Shown here piece by piece: positions 16,914-30,057 of a DNA stretch of 64,000 nucleotides. How positions within the stretch are numbered: position 1 is the first letter of the stretch; every line of letters starts with the position of its first letter. This DNA comes from Myxococcales bacterium (GTDB lineage Bacteria > Myxococcota > Polyangia > Nannocystales > Nannocystaceae): the NCBI GenBank assembly GCA_016793465.1, contig JAEUJW010000038.1, positions 186,001 through 250,000 on the forward strand, read 5' to 3'. A program made the position numbers and the translations under genes. The notes under the pieces are model-generated. The model made no database searches. It was not told the origin of the DNA and was given only the letters and a program-made list of their open reading frames with translations.

Positions 16914-19166
16914 TCAGGCCTGTTCCGGGCTGGTATCGCGCGCGTGGTAGGCATAGTACCCGACGCCGTAGCCGGCTTCTTCCCGGCGGGCGTCGACCTC
17001 GTTGAGGATGACGCCGAGCAGGTTGTTATCGCCCCGGCGGAGGATCGACAGCGAGCGCTGGAGCTCGGAGCGGGTGGTGGCCTGGCAGCGGGCGACGACG
17101 ACGAGGCCGTGGGCCATGCGGGCGAGGATCAGCGGGTCGGTGACGGGCAGGACCGGGGGCGAGTCGAGGATCGCGACGTCGTAGCGCTCGGCGAGCTCGG
17201 CGAGCAGCTTGCGGGCCTGGGCCGAGTCGAGGAGCTCGGCGGGGTTCGGCGGGATCTCGCCGCAGAGCAGGATGTGCAGGTTGTCGGGCAGGTCCTCGCC
17301 GCGGGTCAGCACCGCTTCGTCGAGCGAGCAGCGGCCGGACAGCACGTGGGCGAGGCCGACGGACTCCTTGCCGATCGGCGCGGGGAACACCTGGTGCAGC
17401 CGCGGGCGCCGCATGTCGGCGTCGACGAGCAGGACTTTCTTCTGGGCCTGGCAGAAGCTGAGCGCGAGGTTGATGGCGGTCGAGCTCTTGCCCTCGTTGG
17501 AGTTGGGCGAGGTGACGACGAGCGTGCGGCACGGCGTGTTGCCCTGGACGAACCCGAGGGAGGTGCGGATGGCCCGGATGCGCTCGGCCATCAGCGACTG
17601 CGGGTAGAGCAGGGTGTGGAGGTCGCGGTGGCGCCGCTGGGCGCGGAGGTTGCCGCTGCCGATGCGGGCGTCGGCGGGCAGCAGCGGCAGCTGGCCGAGC
17701 ACCGGCAGGCCGAAGCCGGCGAGCGCGCGCTCGAGGTCGAGGAGGCCGCGGATGCGGTGGTCGCGGATGTCGATGGCGAGGGCGAGCAGCGAGCCGAGCA
17801 CGAGGCCGCCCATGGCGGCGACGGCGAGCAGCAGGAGCTTCGGCGGGAACACCGGCTCGCGCGGGGCGTAGGCGCGGTCGAGGATCTCGATGTCCTCCGA
17901 CTCGACGCGGTTGGTCATCTCGATCTCGGTGTCGCGGCGGGCCACGAGCGCGTACGTCTCGCCGGCGGTGGTCGCCTCGCGCTCGAGGGCCCGGTACTCG
18001 CGCTCCAACTGGGTGAGCTCGAGGGCGCGCTGCTTCTCGTGGGTGAGCGAGCCGGCGAGCGACTGGACGGTCGAGGCGGAGGCCGCGGCGCGGGCCTTTA
18101 ATGATGCGAGGAGCTCCTTCTCTTCGCGGTCGACGCGCTTGTTGATCAGCGCGAGGCGGCGGCGGGCGGCTTGCAGCTCGGGCATCTTCTCGCCGTACTT
18201 GACGCTGAGCTGCTCGACCTCGCGTTCGGCCTCGAGCTGCTCGGTGCGCATGTTGTCGAACAGCTCGCGCTCGAGCGGGGGGAGCAGGGTGATGCTGGCG
18301 AGGCTGCCTTGGGTGTGCAGCTTGTGGGCCTCGTCGTAGGCGGCCTGGGCGGCGAAGCGTTCGGCCTCGGCGCCCTTCAAATTTTTGTTGGTGGCGATGA
18401 TCGCTTCGGTGATGACGTTCTGGCGGTCGGCCAGGGAGATCGAGGAGATGCCGTGCTCCTGTTTGAAGTCGGCGAGGGCCTTCTCGGCGGCCTGCAGGGC
18501 GACGAGGGCCTTGTCGCGCTCGCTCGCCATGTTCTTCTCGGCGGCCTCGCCGGTGCGCGTGCGGCTCTGCTGGATGTGGGCGAGGAAGGCGTCGGCGACC
18601 GCGTTGGCGATGTCGGCGGCGATCTGCGGGTCGGGGTAGTCGGCGGAGATGCGCAGCAGTCGCGAGCCGCGGACCTCCTCGATGAACACGAGCTCGCGCA
18701 GGCGGTCGATGGGGTCGATGGCCTCGGTCTTGGCCAGGCGCTCGGCCTCGGACACGATGCCGTCGATGCCGAGGAACACGGGGTCCTGGGCGAGGCCGAG
18801 GGTGCCGAGGGCGCGCTCGGCGACGATGCGGCTGCCGATGATCTCGCGCTGCGTCTGGTAGTACTCCTTGTAGGCGAGGATCCGGCCCTCGTTGTCGTCG
18901 GTCACGCCCTTGACCTTGTCGAGCACCTGCGGGCCGGCGAGGTGGAGCACGACGCTGGCGCTGGCGCGCCACTTGGGCTGGAGCATCGAGATCGCGGCGA
19001 ACGCGGCGCAGATCGAGACCACGGCGGTGGCCGAGACGATCAGCCAGCGGCGCGCGAGGATGTTGCCGAAGCGGACCAGCTGCTCCATCGCCCGGTCGGC
19101 CTCGTCGCCCTGCGCGCCGTCGGGCGGATCGCCCCGGGGTGAGGTGCTTTGGGCCGCCGGCGACAC
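16914..19166 (-). CDS. Wzc-like polysaccharide co-polymerase with BY-kinase domain
   Basis: 750 residues. A Wzz domain is bounded by membrane helices at about 40-62 and 442-465, with a long periplasmic coiled-coil between them. The cytoplasmic C-terminal domain is a bacterial tyrosine kinase: Walker A SPNSNEGKSS (553-562), Walker A' LLVDADMRRP (579-588) and Walker B-like VAILDSPPV. The tail holds a Tyr cluster (Tyr733, 737, 738, 740) for autophosphorylation. It should control chain length and export of a polysaccharide together with the ligase-like gene downstream. GTG start, 9 nt after TAAGCT on the minus strand. Confidence 0.93.
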   Translation of the reverse strand: MSPAAQSTSPRGDPPDGAQGDEADRAMEQLVRFGNILARRWLIVSATAVVSICAAFAAISMLQPKWRASASVVLHLAGPQVLDKVKGVTDDNEGRILAYKEYYQTQREIIGSRIVAERALGTLGLAQDPVFLGIDGIVSEAERLAKTEAIDPIDRLRELVFIEEVRGSRLLRISADYPDPQIAADIANAVADAFLAHIQQSRTRTGEAAEKNMASERDKALVALQAAEKALADFKQEHGISSISLADRQNVITEAIIATNKNLKGAEAERFAAQAAYDEAHKLHTQGSLASITLLPPLERELFDNMRTEQLEAEREVEQLSVKYGEKMPELQAARRRLALINKRVDREEKELLASLKARAAASASTVQSLAGSLTHEKQRALELTQLEREYRALEREATTAGETYALVARRDTEIEMTNRVESEDIEILDRAYAPREPVFPPKLLLLAVAAMGGLVLGSLLALAIDIRDHRIRGLLDLERALAGFGLPVLGQLPLLPADARIGSGNLRAQRRHRDLHTLLYPQSLMAERIRAIRTSLGFVQGNTPCRTLVVTSPNSNEGKSSTAINLALSFCQAQKKVLLVDADMRRPRLHQVFPAPIGKESVGLAHVLSGRCSLDEAVLTRGEDLPDNLHILLCGEIPPNPAELLDSAQARKLLAELAERYDVAILDSPPVLPVTDPLILARMAHGLVVVARCQATTRSELQRSLSILRRGDNNLLGVILNEVDARREEAGYGVGYYAYHARDTSPEQA

Positions 19167-19497
19167 GGAGGTGCAAGCTTAAGCGGATCCGCGAGCGATC
19201 GCCAAACAACCGGCGAGGGCTCGCGGAACTGCCCGGGTCCGCGAATCGCCGCGGGGACGGGGTTTGGTGGCGGATCCGAGGCGGATGGGCTCCGCGGCGT
19301 GGTCGGGGCCGCGGAGCGCCGGGGCGATTCGTGCCGTCAGGGTGCGGTCCGGAGACCGACTACTTCTTCGGCGGGGGAGGGGCGCTGATCGGGGTGGTCG
19401 GGGGCGGCAACTTGGTCGTCGACATGCGGGCAGGTGAGTGTCGGGATGTGGGCCTGCGGATCACCGAGAAAGCGGCGAATGTCGGCGTGTCCCGCGA
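19167..19497. other. Intergenic region between kinase and Wzc-like genes
   Basis: 331 nt upstream of the Wzc-like gene. A minus-strand TAAGCT lies 9 nt before its GTG. A 21-codon Pro-rich open frame (19425-19360, minus) is present but unsupported. I see nothing else. Confidence 0.4.
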
Positions 19498-22203
<2,706 letters not shown>

Positions 22204-22286
22204 GAGTGTCGCAAGCGGCCGGAAGGATCACACCGACGACGCGATCCGGCGCAATTTGTCGAATGAACGGCGTTTGCCGGAGGTGC

Positions 22287-22291
22287 GGAGG
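22287..22291 (+). promoter_or_regulatory. Ribosome-binding site GGAGG for the sigma gene
   Basis: GGAGG with 8 nt to ATG 22300. It fixes the start and contrasts with the many short-leader genes in the window. Confidence 0.7.
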
Positions 22292-22299
22292 CGACCTAC

Positions 22300-23013
22300 A
22301 TGGCCCGCGGCGGGGAATCGACGCGAGGACTGATCGCGGCGGCGGCCGAGGTCCACAGCGAGGACGTGAACGCCGCGACCGAGATCCTCGAGGTGACCGA
22401 CTTCCACGGGCTGCAGATGCGGCCGCTGCCGGTCGGCGAGCGCCAGGCGGTGATGCTGCTGCTGGCTCGACACGGCTGGGCGATCCGCCGGTTCTTCGTC
22501 AACAAGGTGCGGCGGGCCGGCGACGTCGACGCGCTGGTCACGGCGGTCAAGAAGGTGATGGGGACGTCGAGCCCGTGGTTCGCCAAGTACCGGACGTTCG
22601 CGTCGCACCTGTTCGCGGCGCAGCAGGTGGTGCTGCGCCGCTACTACGGGCTCAACCTGGTCGAGCCGGCGGGCCGCGGGATCGCGGCCATGGGCGCGGC
22701 CTCGCCGACGTGGCAGGAGCCGGCGCTCGCGTGCCAGCACATCCTGACGACCCTGCGCGCGCTGCCGCTGCCGCAGCAGGAGGTGCTCGAGGCGGTCTAC
22801 TGGGAGGACCTGTCGGCGGCCGAGCTGGCGGCGGTGCTGGCGGTGCCGATCCCGCTGGCGGCGAGCCGGCTGCGCGCGGCCAAGCTGGCGCTGCTGACGA
22901 GCATGGGCCGCGCGCCGTCTACGGCGGCGCAGGAGGCGGCGATGCTGGGGTCGCTGGACACGTGGGCCCGGGAGATCGGCGAGCGCCTGCTCAGCGGGCG
23001 CGCGCCGCTGTGA
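22300..23013 (+). CDS. ECF-like RNA polymerase sigma factor
   Basis: 237 residues. About residues 40-130 look like sigma region 2 (RHGWAIRRFFVNKVRRAGDVDALVT). Residues 147-195 look like region 4, with the helix-turn-helix LPLPQQEVLEAVYWEDLSAA, AELAAVLAVPIPLAASRLR. The linker and a C-terminal tail of about 45 residues are not recognised. It is divergent from a Ser/Thr kinase gene; ECF sigmas next to Hanks kinases are known in planctomycetes and myxobacteria, where the kinase is thought to activate the sigma. No anti-sigma gene is adjacent. Confidence 0.8.
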   Translation: MARGGESTRGLIAAAAEVHSEDVNAATEILEVTDFHGLQMRPLPVGERQAVMLLLARHGWAIRRFFVNKVRRAGDVDALVTAVKKVMGTSSPWFAKYRTFASHLFAAQQVVLRRYYGLNLVEPAGRGIAAMGAASPTWQEPALACQHILTTLRALPLPQQEVLEAVYWEDLSAAELAAVLAVPIPLAASRLRAAKLALLTSMGRAPSTAAQEAAMLGSLDTWAREIGERLLSGRAPL

Positions 23014-23021
23014 TCGCGGCG

Positions 23022-23447
23022 TCAGTCGGCGTCGCGCAGGCGCGGGAGGATGAGGCCGTAGAAAGCGTGCGCGCCGGACGCGTCGGCCCAGGCCCAGCCG
23101 AGGTGGGCGTGGCAGTTGCTGCAGACGACGAGCTGCCACGGGAGGCCGGGGAACCACGAGTAGAAGGCGACCGGCTCGCCGACGCGGGCGACGCCCTCGG
23201 CGCGATCGAACAGGGCGACGTGGAAGGCGTGGCCGTGCGGGTTGACGAAGTGGTGCTCGTGACCGCCTTGCACGGAGATCGCGGCGTCGCGGTCGGTGAT
23301 CGCGTGGTCGCAGGCGGCGCAGCGGAGGCGGCGCTTCGCGGCGGGGCCGCGATCGGCGGGGGTCTCGACCGTGTGCGGGAGGGCCGGGTCGCGATCAGGG
23401 CGGGCGCTGCGGGCCTGTCGCGGCGGAGGCTCGTGGAGGGCGAGCAT
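23022..23447 (-). CDS. Cereblon-type CULT domain protein
   Basis: 141 residues. The C-terminal 100 match the CULT (thalidomide-binding) fold of cereblon. Zinc ligands are CxxC at 43/46 and CxxC at 109/112. Three Trp at 98, 104 and 118 have the spacing of the human cereblon aromatic cage (380, 386, 400), in SWFPGLPW and HLGWAW. Trp120 takes the place of Phe402. HHFVNPHGHAFHVALF and FYGLIL also fit. Bacterial single-domain CULT proteins exist (for example in Magnetospirillum), with unknown natural ligands, proposed to be cyclic imides or uridine-like molecules. The first 38 residues are Pro/Arg-rich and partly lie in a duplicated segment, so the real start may be further in. Confidence 0.88.
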   Translation of the reverse strand: MLALHEPPPRQARSARPDRDPALPHTVETPADRGPAAKRRLRCAACDHAITDRDAAISVQGGHEHHFVNPHGHAFHVALFDRAEGVARVGEPVAFYSWFPGLPWQLVVCSNCHAHLGWAWADASGAHAFYGLILPRLRDAD

Positions 23448-23548
23448 GCGAGCGCGAGGGTAGCTCGAGGACCGCGTCAGGCGGGGCGGCGGAGGCTCGC
23501 GGAGGGCGAGCGCGCGCGCGAGGTCGGCTCGCGGACCGCGTCAGGCGG
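23421..23548. repeat. Direct repeat of about 63 bp spanning two gene ends
   Basis: Copies at 23421-23484 and 23487-23548 differ at few positions. Copy 1 covers the first codons of the CULT gene and its upstream; copy 2 ends in the last codons of the next gene upstream. The ATG of copy 1 is CGC in copy 2. Confidence 0.75.
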
Positions 23549-24071
23549 CGGAGCGGACGGCGGGGCGGCGTGGACGCGGCGGGAGCGGCCAGCTGCGCGC
23601 GACCTCGCGGACGCGCGGGGGCGGGAGCTTGATGCTCCTGTCCGCGAGGGAGAACAGCTCGGTGATGTCGTCGGGCACGCGGAGGACGATCTTGATGATG
23701 GCGACGTTGCCGGGGCCGGCGAGCACGAGCGAGACGGCCATGCCGGTGCGCGCGGGCAGCAGGTCGACGTCGAGGGTGTCGTCGCCGGTGATCGAGCCGA
23801 AGCGGCGGCCGGTGAGCGGGTGGCCCTGGAGGTCGGCGAGCAGGAGCCTGGTGCGCGGCGCGTCGCCGTCGGGCACGACGTGCAGGCGGACGCGCTGCCA
23901 GTCCCTCCAGGTCGCGTGGGGGATGTCGAGGCGGTCGTCGACGAGCGCGAACGGCGGGTCGCAGCGCACGCGCACGCCGTGGTCGTGGCGGTAGCGCAGG
24001 GCGAGCACGGCGTCGAGGCGGGGGCGCGGGGGCGCGGGGTCGCGGGTGGCGAGGATGGGGGCGACGGGCAT
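23541..24071 (-). CDS. Hypothetical protein
   Basis: 176 residues from ATG 24071 (a start 7 codons earlier is possible). Short strands alternate with charged loops: RVRCDPPFALVDDRLDIPHA, then RRFGSITGDDTLDVDLLPAR and NVAIIKIVLRVPDDITELF. That pattern suggests a compact beta-rich domain. The C-terminal 15 residues are Pro/Arg-rich. No signal peptide and no family recognised. It sits between the CULT and acyl-CoA dehydrogenase genes on the same strand. Confidence 0.65.
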   Translation of the reverse strand: MPVAPILATRDPAPPRPRLDAVLALRYRHDHGVRVRCDPPFALVDDRLDIPHATWRDWQRVRLHVVPDGDAPRTRLLLADLQGHPLTGRRFGSITGDDTLDVDLLPARTGMAVSLVLAGPGNVAIIKIVLRVPDDITELFSLADRSIKLPPPRVREVARSWPLPPRPRRPAVRSAA

Positions 24072-24149
24072 GACGAGCTCTCTCGCCAGCAAGTGTCGGG
24101 CTCCCGGCGGATCGATCAGCGGTCCGCCGGCCGCGCCTCCGGGCGGGGA

Positions 24150-25946
<1,797 letters not shown>

Positions 25947-25955
25947 CGGGCGGAG

Positions 25956-25961
25956 AGGATA
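25956..25961 (-). promoter_or_regulatory. -10 element TATCCT before the acyl-CoA dehydrogenase
   Basis: TATCCT on the minus strand ends 9 nt before ATG 25946. Confidence 0.45.
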
Positions 25962-26067
25962 CAACGAGACCGGCTGGCCCTGGGGACACGGGGCGAGTCA
26001 GACATGCAGGAGCGCAGGGGCGACGAGGACGGACGGGAAGAGGGCATGCGTGTGGGGAGGTTGAGGG

Positions 26068-26487
26068 TCACTCGCCGATGATCTTTATCAGGGCTCGCTT
26101 GCGGCGGCGGCCGTCGAACTCGGCGTAGAAGATCTGCTCCCACGGGCCGAAGTCGAGGGCGCCGTTGGTGATGGCGACCACGACCTCGCGGCCCATCAGC
26201 TGGCGCTTGATGTGGGCGTCGCCGTTGTCCTCGCCGGTGCGGTTGTGGCGGTAGCGGGACGTCGGGGCGTGGGGGGCGAGGCGCTCGAGGAAGTCGTCGT
26301 AGTCCTGCAGGAGGCCGGGCTCGTCGTCGTTGATGTAGACGCTGGCGGTGATGTGCATGGCGTTGACCAGGCACAGGCCCTCGCGCACGCCGCTGTTCTT
26401 CACGGCGGCGGCGACCCGGTCGGTGATGTTGATGTAGGCGCGGCGCGTCTCGGTCTCGAAGGCCAGCTCTTCGCGGTGGGACTTCAT
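26068..26487 (-). CDS. YjbQ/UPF0047 family protein
   Basis: 139 residues, the usual length. The family is a small trimeric fold; some members are annotated as secondary thiamine-phosphate synthase from weak complementation of thiE in E. coli. Diagnostic segments: [53 protein letters not shown] and [13 protein letters not shown], with the conserved His of NAMH and of DAHIK. It starts 16 nt after the 5'-nucleotidase gene and is probably in its operon. The true cellular role is not settled. Confidence 0.93.
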   Translation of the reverse strand: MKSHREELAFETETRRAYINITDRVAAAVKNSGVREGLCLVNAMHITASVYINDDEPGLLQDYDDFLERLAPHAPTSRYRHNRTGEDNGDAHIKRQLMGREVVVAITNGALDFGPWEQIFYAEFDGRRRKRALIKIIGE

Positions 26488-26503
26488 CGCCCGCGAGGGT
26501 CGC

Positions 26504-28048
26504 TCACTTCGAGCCGGCGTGCCAGTGGGGCATCGAGCCGTGCGGGCTGTGGAAGTACTTCACGGGCGAGGCGTAGCGGAAGTTGGTGACGCGGCTGGTG
26601 TAGATGCAGGCGTAGCTCTCGACCTGGGCGCCGAAGCGGGAGGTGTCGCGGCGGGCGGCGAACACCGAGCCCCAGTAGGGGTTGAAGGCCTCGTCGACGT
26701 CGGCGATGCGTCGCTCGAGCGTGTCGGCGACCTCCTCCTCGTACTTGCGCAGACGGTCGAAGCGCCTGCGCACGCCGGTGCGGGTGTCGGCCAGCATATG
26801 CTCGGCCTCGGCCGGCGCGACGCCCTGCTTGATCAGGTCTTCGGGGCCGAGGCGGGCGAGCAGGCGCGAGAGGTAGCGCTGGGACGCGACGTCGTCGGCG
26901 AGGGCGATGCGCAGGCCGGTGAGGTGCTCGATCTCCTTGAGCGTGATGTGGCGGTCGCGGCGGACCGCGAGCTCGTGCTCGAGGTCCTCGATGATGAGGG
27001 CGGTGCGCCAGCCGGAGCTCTTCTTGCTCTTGACGATGTCGCCGTAGATGTGGTCGCCGACGTAGAGCACCTCGTCGGCGTGCACGCCGAGGGCGGCCTG
27101 CAGGCCCTGCTGGTTGCCGCCGAGGTAGATCCTGCCGCGCTTGGGCTCCGAGGCCGGCTTGCCGACCGGGCGGTCGGCGAGGTCGAGCTCCTGGAACGGC
27201 TGGTTGCCGATGAAGAACTCGGGCTTGCGCGCGCCCACGATGATCCAGTCGAAGTAGTCGCGCCACGACGCGTAGGCCGGGAGCTGCCCGCCGAGCACGT
27301 GGCGCATCACCGGGTCGGTGTAGGGGTAGAGGCTGTTGGTCAGGAGGAACAGCTTCTTGCCGGCGCTGCGGAACTTGTGCAGCGTCGACCCGAGCTCGGG
27401 GTCGACGTGGAAGTAGCGGCCGAGGTCGGCCTGGATCAGGTCCTTCAGCGAGCCGTCCTGGTGGGCCTTGTCGATGCACTCGCGCACGTCGGTCCAGGCC
27501 TGGGTGTAGCTCGGCGGGCGGGCGGGTCCCCACAGCTCGGGCTGGTGGTCGATGCAGTCGACGACCTCGGCGTAGAGCGTGACCTCGGGCAGGGCGAACA
27601 GGGTGTCGACGGGGGCGAAGCGCTCGCGCTCGGTGCCGAGGCGCTGGGCCCGGTAGAGGGCCTTGCGCTCGGGCTTCGGCATGAGGTGCTTGCCGTGGTA
27701 GGCCCGGCCGACGTAGCCGTGGCGGTCCATCTTGATGATGTTGCCGAACTTCTTGTCGACCACGAGGCCGCGGATCGCGAACGCGGGGTCGGACTTGATG
27801 TCGCGCAGCGCCTCGGGGTAGCCGCGGGCGATCAGCTTGTCGAGCGTGCAGCGGATCGACAGCTTCTCGAGCTCGTCCTGGCGGTAGAGCGCGAGCGTGT
27901 AGTCCATGTCGAAGCCGATCACGGTGACGCGGTCGAACGGGAGGTCGCGGTTGGTGAAGATCCGCCGGGTGTGCGGGGCCTCGAGCACGAGCTCGGCGTC
28001 GTGGAGCAGCTTGCGGATCGGGGACGGGAGGCCGGTCTCGGAGGACAT
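26504..28048 (-). CDS. HAD-superfamily IG family 5'-nucleotidase
   Basis: 514 residues. Related to eukaryotic cytosolic purine 5'-nucleotidase II. HAD motif I is [11 protein letters not shown] (nucleophile Asp and acid/base Asp), motif II is [11 protein letters not shown], the motif III lysine is in ARKPEFF, and motif IV is [15 protein letters not shown]. Predicted to dephosphorylate purine nucleoside monophosphates in the cytosol. ATG 28048 is chosen because the family begins about 30 residues before motif I; the open frame extends much further upstream without similarity. It is divergent from the Crp-like gene, and yjbQ follows. Confidence 0.92.
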   Translation of the reverse strand: MSSETGLPSPIRKLLHDAELVLEAPHTRRIFTNRDLPFDRVTVIGFDMDYTLALYRQDELEKLSIRCTLDKLIARGYPEALRDIKSDPAFAIRGLVVDKKFGNIIKMDRHGYVGRAYHGKHLMPKPERKALYRAQRLGTERERFAPVDTLFALPEVTLYAEVVDCIDHQPELWGPARPPSYTQAWTDVRECIDKAHQDGSLKDLIQADLGRYFHVDPELGSTLHKFRSAGKKLFLLTNSLYPYTDPVMRHVLGGQLPAYASWRDYFDWIIVGARKPEFFIGNQPFQELDLADRPVGKPASEPKRGRIYLGGNQQGLQAALGVHADEVLYVGDHIYGDIVKSKKSSGWRTALIIEDLEHELAVRRDRHITLKEIEHLTGLRIALADDVASQRYLSRLLARLGPEDLIKQGVAPAEAEHMLADTRTGVRRRFDRLRKYEEEVADTLERRIADVDEAFNPYWGSVFAARRDTSRFGAQVESYACIYTSRVTNFRYASPVKYFHSPHGSMPHWHAGSK

Positions 28049-28192
28049 GCGGGGAGGTCGAGCGTACCAGCGGCGCACCGGGCGGCAGCGGGGCGCCGTT
28101 ATACCCGGCGCAGCGCCGCGTTTGCCGCGGGTCGGCGCGCGGAACGCTGTTTGGTGGCCTGAATTACGCTTCCATGACGCGTGGTCACGCAG

Positions 28193-28210
28193 ATCACGGG
28201 ATTGCGTGAT
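28193..28210. promoter_or_regulatory. Candidate Crp/Fnr-type operator
   Basis: A perfect inverted repeat, ATCACG-N6-CGTGAT, lies 31 nt before the Crp-like gene, in its divergent promoter region. Half-site type and 6-nt spacing fit the Crp/Fnr family (TGTGA-N6-TCACA). A second imperfect repeat, GCGTG-GT-CACGC, is at 28179-28190. Confidence 0.55.
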
Positions 28211-28241
28211 TTCGTGGGCTTGCGTACGGTATCGACCACGT

Positions 28242-28955
28242 ATGGTCGCCGCACCGTCGCAGACGCTCAAGGATGAGAAACGCGCGCTCTGGTATCTGCG
28301 CAAGATCCCGCTGCTCGAGGGGCTGTCCGGCGACCGCTTCCGCGAGCTCGTGCCGGAGGTCGAGGTGCGCGAGCTGCAGCGGCGCCAGGTGGTCTACCTG
28401 CCCGGGGACCCCGGCGACCACGTGTTCTTCATCCAGGGCGGGCGGATCAAGTGCAGCAAGGTCTCGCGCGACGGCAAGGAGCTGACGCTGACGTACGTGA
28501 CCGCGGGCTCGTTCTTCGGCGAGCTGTGCGTGCTCGACGGGGCCCCGCGCGAGGAGATGGCGGAGGCCATGAAGAACTCGATCATCACGCTGCTGCCGCG
28601 GACGTCGATCCAGTCGCTGCTGCTGGCCGACCCGAAGATCGGGTTTCGCTTCTTGAAGGTGATCGGGCAGCGGCGGCGGGCGATGGAGACGAAGATCGAG
28701 CAGCTGGTGTTCCGCGACGTGCACCAGAAGCTGGCGGCGCTGCTGATCGAGCTCGGCGAGGAGTACGGCAAGGAGACCGAGGACGGGCTCTTGATCGATC
28801 AGAAGATCACGCACCAGGAGATGGCCAACCTGATCGGCTCGACGCGCGAGACGATCTCGCTGACGCTGGCGGCGTTCAAGCGCAAGGACCTGATCGAGCT
28901 GCTCGGGCGGGCCGTGGTGCTGACCGACGTCGAGGGGCTGGCGGCGCTGACGTAG
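28242..28955 (+). CDS. Crp/Fnr family transcription regulator
   Basis: 237 residues. An N-terminal cyclic-nucleotide-binding-type beta barrel (about 20-140) contains PGDPGDHVFFIQGGRIKCSK and AGSFFGELCVLDG. A dimerisation helix follows, then a C-terminal winged helix with KITHQEMANLIGSTRETISL, the Crp-type recognition helix. No Cys cluster for Fe-S is visible, so it is not FNR-like. The phosphate-binding RxS/T signature of cAMP receptors is replaced by GAPREEM, so the ligand is unclear. A symmetric operator just upstream suggests autoregulation. It is convergent with the next gene. Confidence 0.93.
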   Translation: MVAAPSQTLKDEKRALWYLRKIPLLEGLSGDRFRELVPEVEVRELQRRQVVYLPGDPGDHVFFIQGGRIKCSKVSRDGKELTLTYVTAGSFFGELCVLDGAPREEMAEAMKNSIITLLPRTSIQSLLLADPKIGFRFLKVIGQRRRAMETKIEQLVFRDVHQKLAALLIELGEEYGKETEDGLLIDQKITHQEMANLIGSTRETISLTLAAFKRKDLIELLGRAVVLTDVEGLAALT

Positions 28956-28959
28956 CGGC

Positions 28960-30000
28960 TCAGGGCTCGGTGTGGTCGCCGAGGTCGACGCCGATGATGT
29001 CGGAGATGCGGCCGAACTTGTAGAACTGCGGGGCGCCGAGCTCGCGGACGGCGACGCGGCCCTCCTTGTCGATCACGACCACGGCGGACTGGTCGGCGGG
29101 GATCTCGAACAGCGCGCGGGCCTCGGGGGCCTCGAGCAGCTGCTTCCACTTCTTCAGGTCGAGGCCCTCGGTGGCGCCGACGAGCACGGCGAGGGTCTTG
29201 CTGTCGTCGAGCTTCTCGTCGGCGGCGGCGGCGAGGCCGGCGAGGCGCACGGCGGGCTTGCGGCCCTGCATGCCGCTCGCGGTGACGTCGCCGTCGAAGC
29301 CGCCCTTGATGCCGGGGATGTCGCTGCGCTTCACGGGCTCGTGGAGGAACACGAACATGCAGGCCTTGCCGGCGCAGGCGGCGTTGTCGACGTCGCCGAG
29401 TTTGAATTGTGGAGCGGGGGGCGGGGCGGGCTCGCTGGCCTTCAGGGTGGTGCGCAGCTGCTCGAGGAAGGCGTCGTCGGCCTTGCCGCTGCGGCGGATG
29501 AGCACGTCGCCGTCGGGGCCGAGCACGACGATGCCGACGTGGCCGCGCGGCAGCTTGAAGGTCTTCATGAACGCGCCCTGGTAGTCCATGTAGAGCGGGA
29601 TGCGCATCTCGGAGCGCATGAGGACAACGAACTCCTCGATCTTGGAGGCGAGCAGGGCGAAGCCGTCGACGTCGCCGATCTGGTAGCCGACGACGTCGGG
29701 CGGGTAGACCCAGCGGTTGAGCGCGCGCTGCAGGCTGGTGCTCTCGCGCGACTGGATGCTCTCGCGGTCCTCGACGACGATGTAGGCGGTCTTGCCGCGG
29801 AGGTCGGCGATCTTGAGGTCGGGCAGGCCGCTGGTGCCGCCGGGGATCACCATGGCGGCGGGGTCGGCCTCGGCGGCGTTGATCTCGGGCAGCTGGTCGG
29901 GGATGGCCTCGGCCCGCGAGCGCAGCTTCCACGCGATGACGCCGACGAGGACCAGGAGCAGGAGGGTGAACCCGAGGGCGACGCGCTTTAGGAGCGACAC
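28960..30000 (-). CDS. Membrane-anchored protein, possibly thioredoxin-like
   Basis: 346 residues. A single N-terminal helix (about 6-25) anchors a large exported part. Residues 60-175 (ADLRGKTAYIVVEDRE, IPLYMDYQGAFMKTF, PRGHVGIVVLGPDGDVLIRR) have the strand order of a thioredoxin/peroxiredoxin fold, but there is no CxxC. A second similar segment lies near 225-345 and carries the only cysteines (AACAGKACMFVF). The fold suggestion is inference. GTG start, 8 nt after GATACT on the minus strand. Confidence 0.75.
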   Translation of the reverse strand: MSLLKRVALGFTLLLLVLVGVIAWKLRSRAEAIPDQLPEINAAEADPAAMVIPGGTSGLPDLKIADLRGKTAYIVVEDRESIQSRESTSLQRALNRWVYPPDVVGYQIGDVDGFALLASKIEEFVVLMRSEMRIPLYMDYQGAFMKTFKLPRGHVGIVVLGPDGDVLIRRSGKADDAFLEQLRTTLKASEPAPPPAPQFKLGDVDNAACAGKACMFVFLHEPVKRSDIPGIKGGFDGDVTASGMQGRKPAVRLAGLAAAADEKLDDSKTLAVLVGATEGLDLKKWKQLLEAPEARALFEIPADQSAVVVIDKEGRVAVRELGAPQFYKFGRISDIIGVDLGDHTEP

Positions 30001-30008
30001 GCGCCGGC

Positions 30009-30014
30009 AGTATC
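30009..30014 (-). promoter_or_regulatory. -10 element GATACT, 8 nt before a GTG start
   Basis: Minus-strand GATACT at 30014-30009, then 8 nt to GTG 30000. Confidence 0.4.
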
Positions 30015-30057
30015 ACGGGCGCCGGAGCGGCGCCAGCGGCTCGCGGACGCGCACGCG

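Noticed and set aside
19360..19425. 21-codon Pro-rich open frame on the minus strand
   Set aside because: Too short, no ribosome-binding site and no supporting context.
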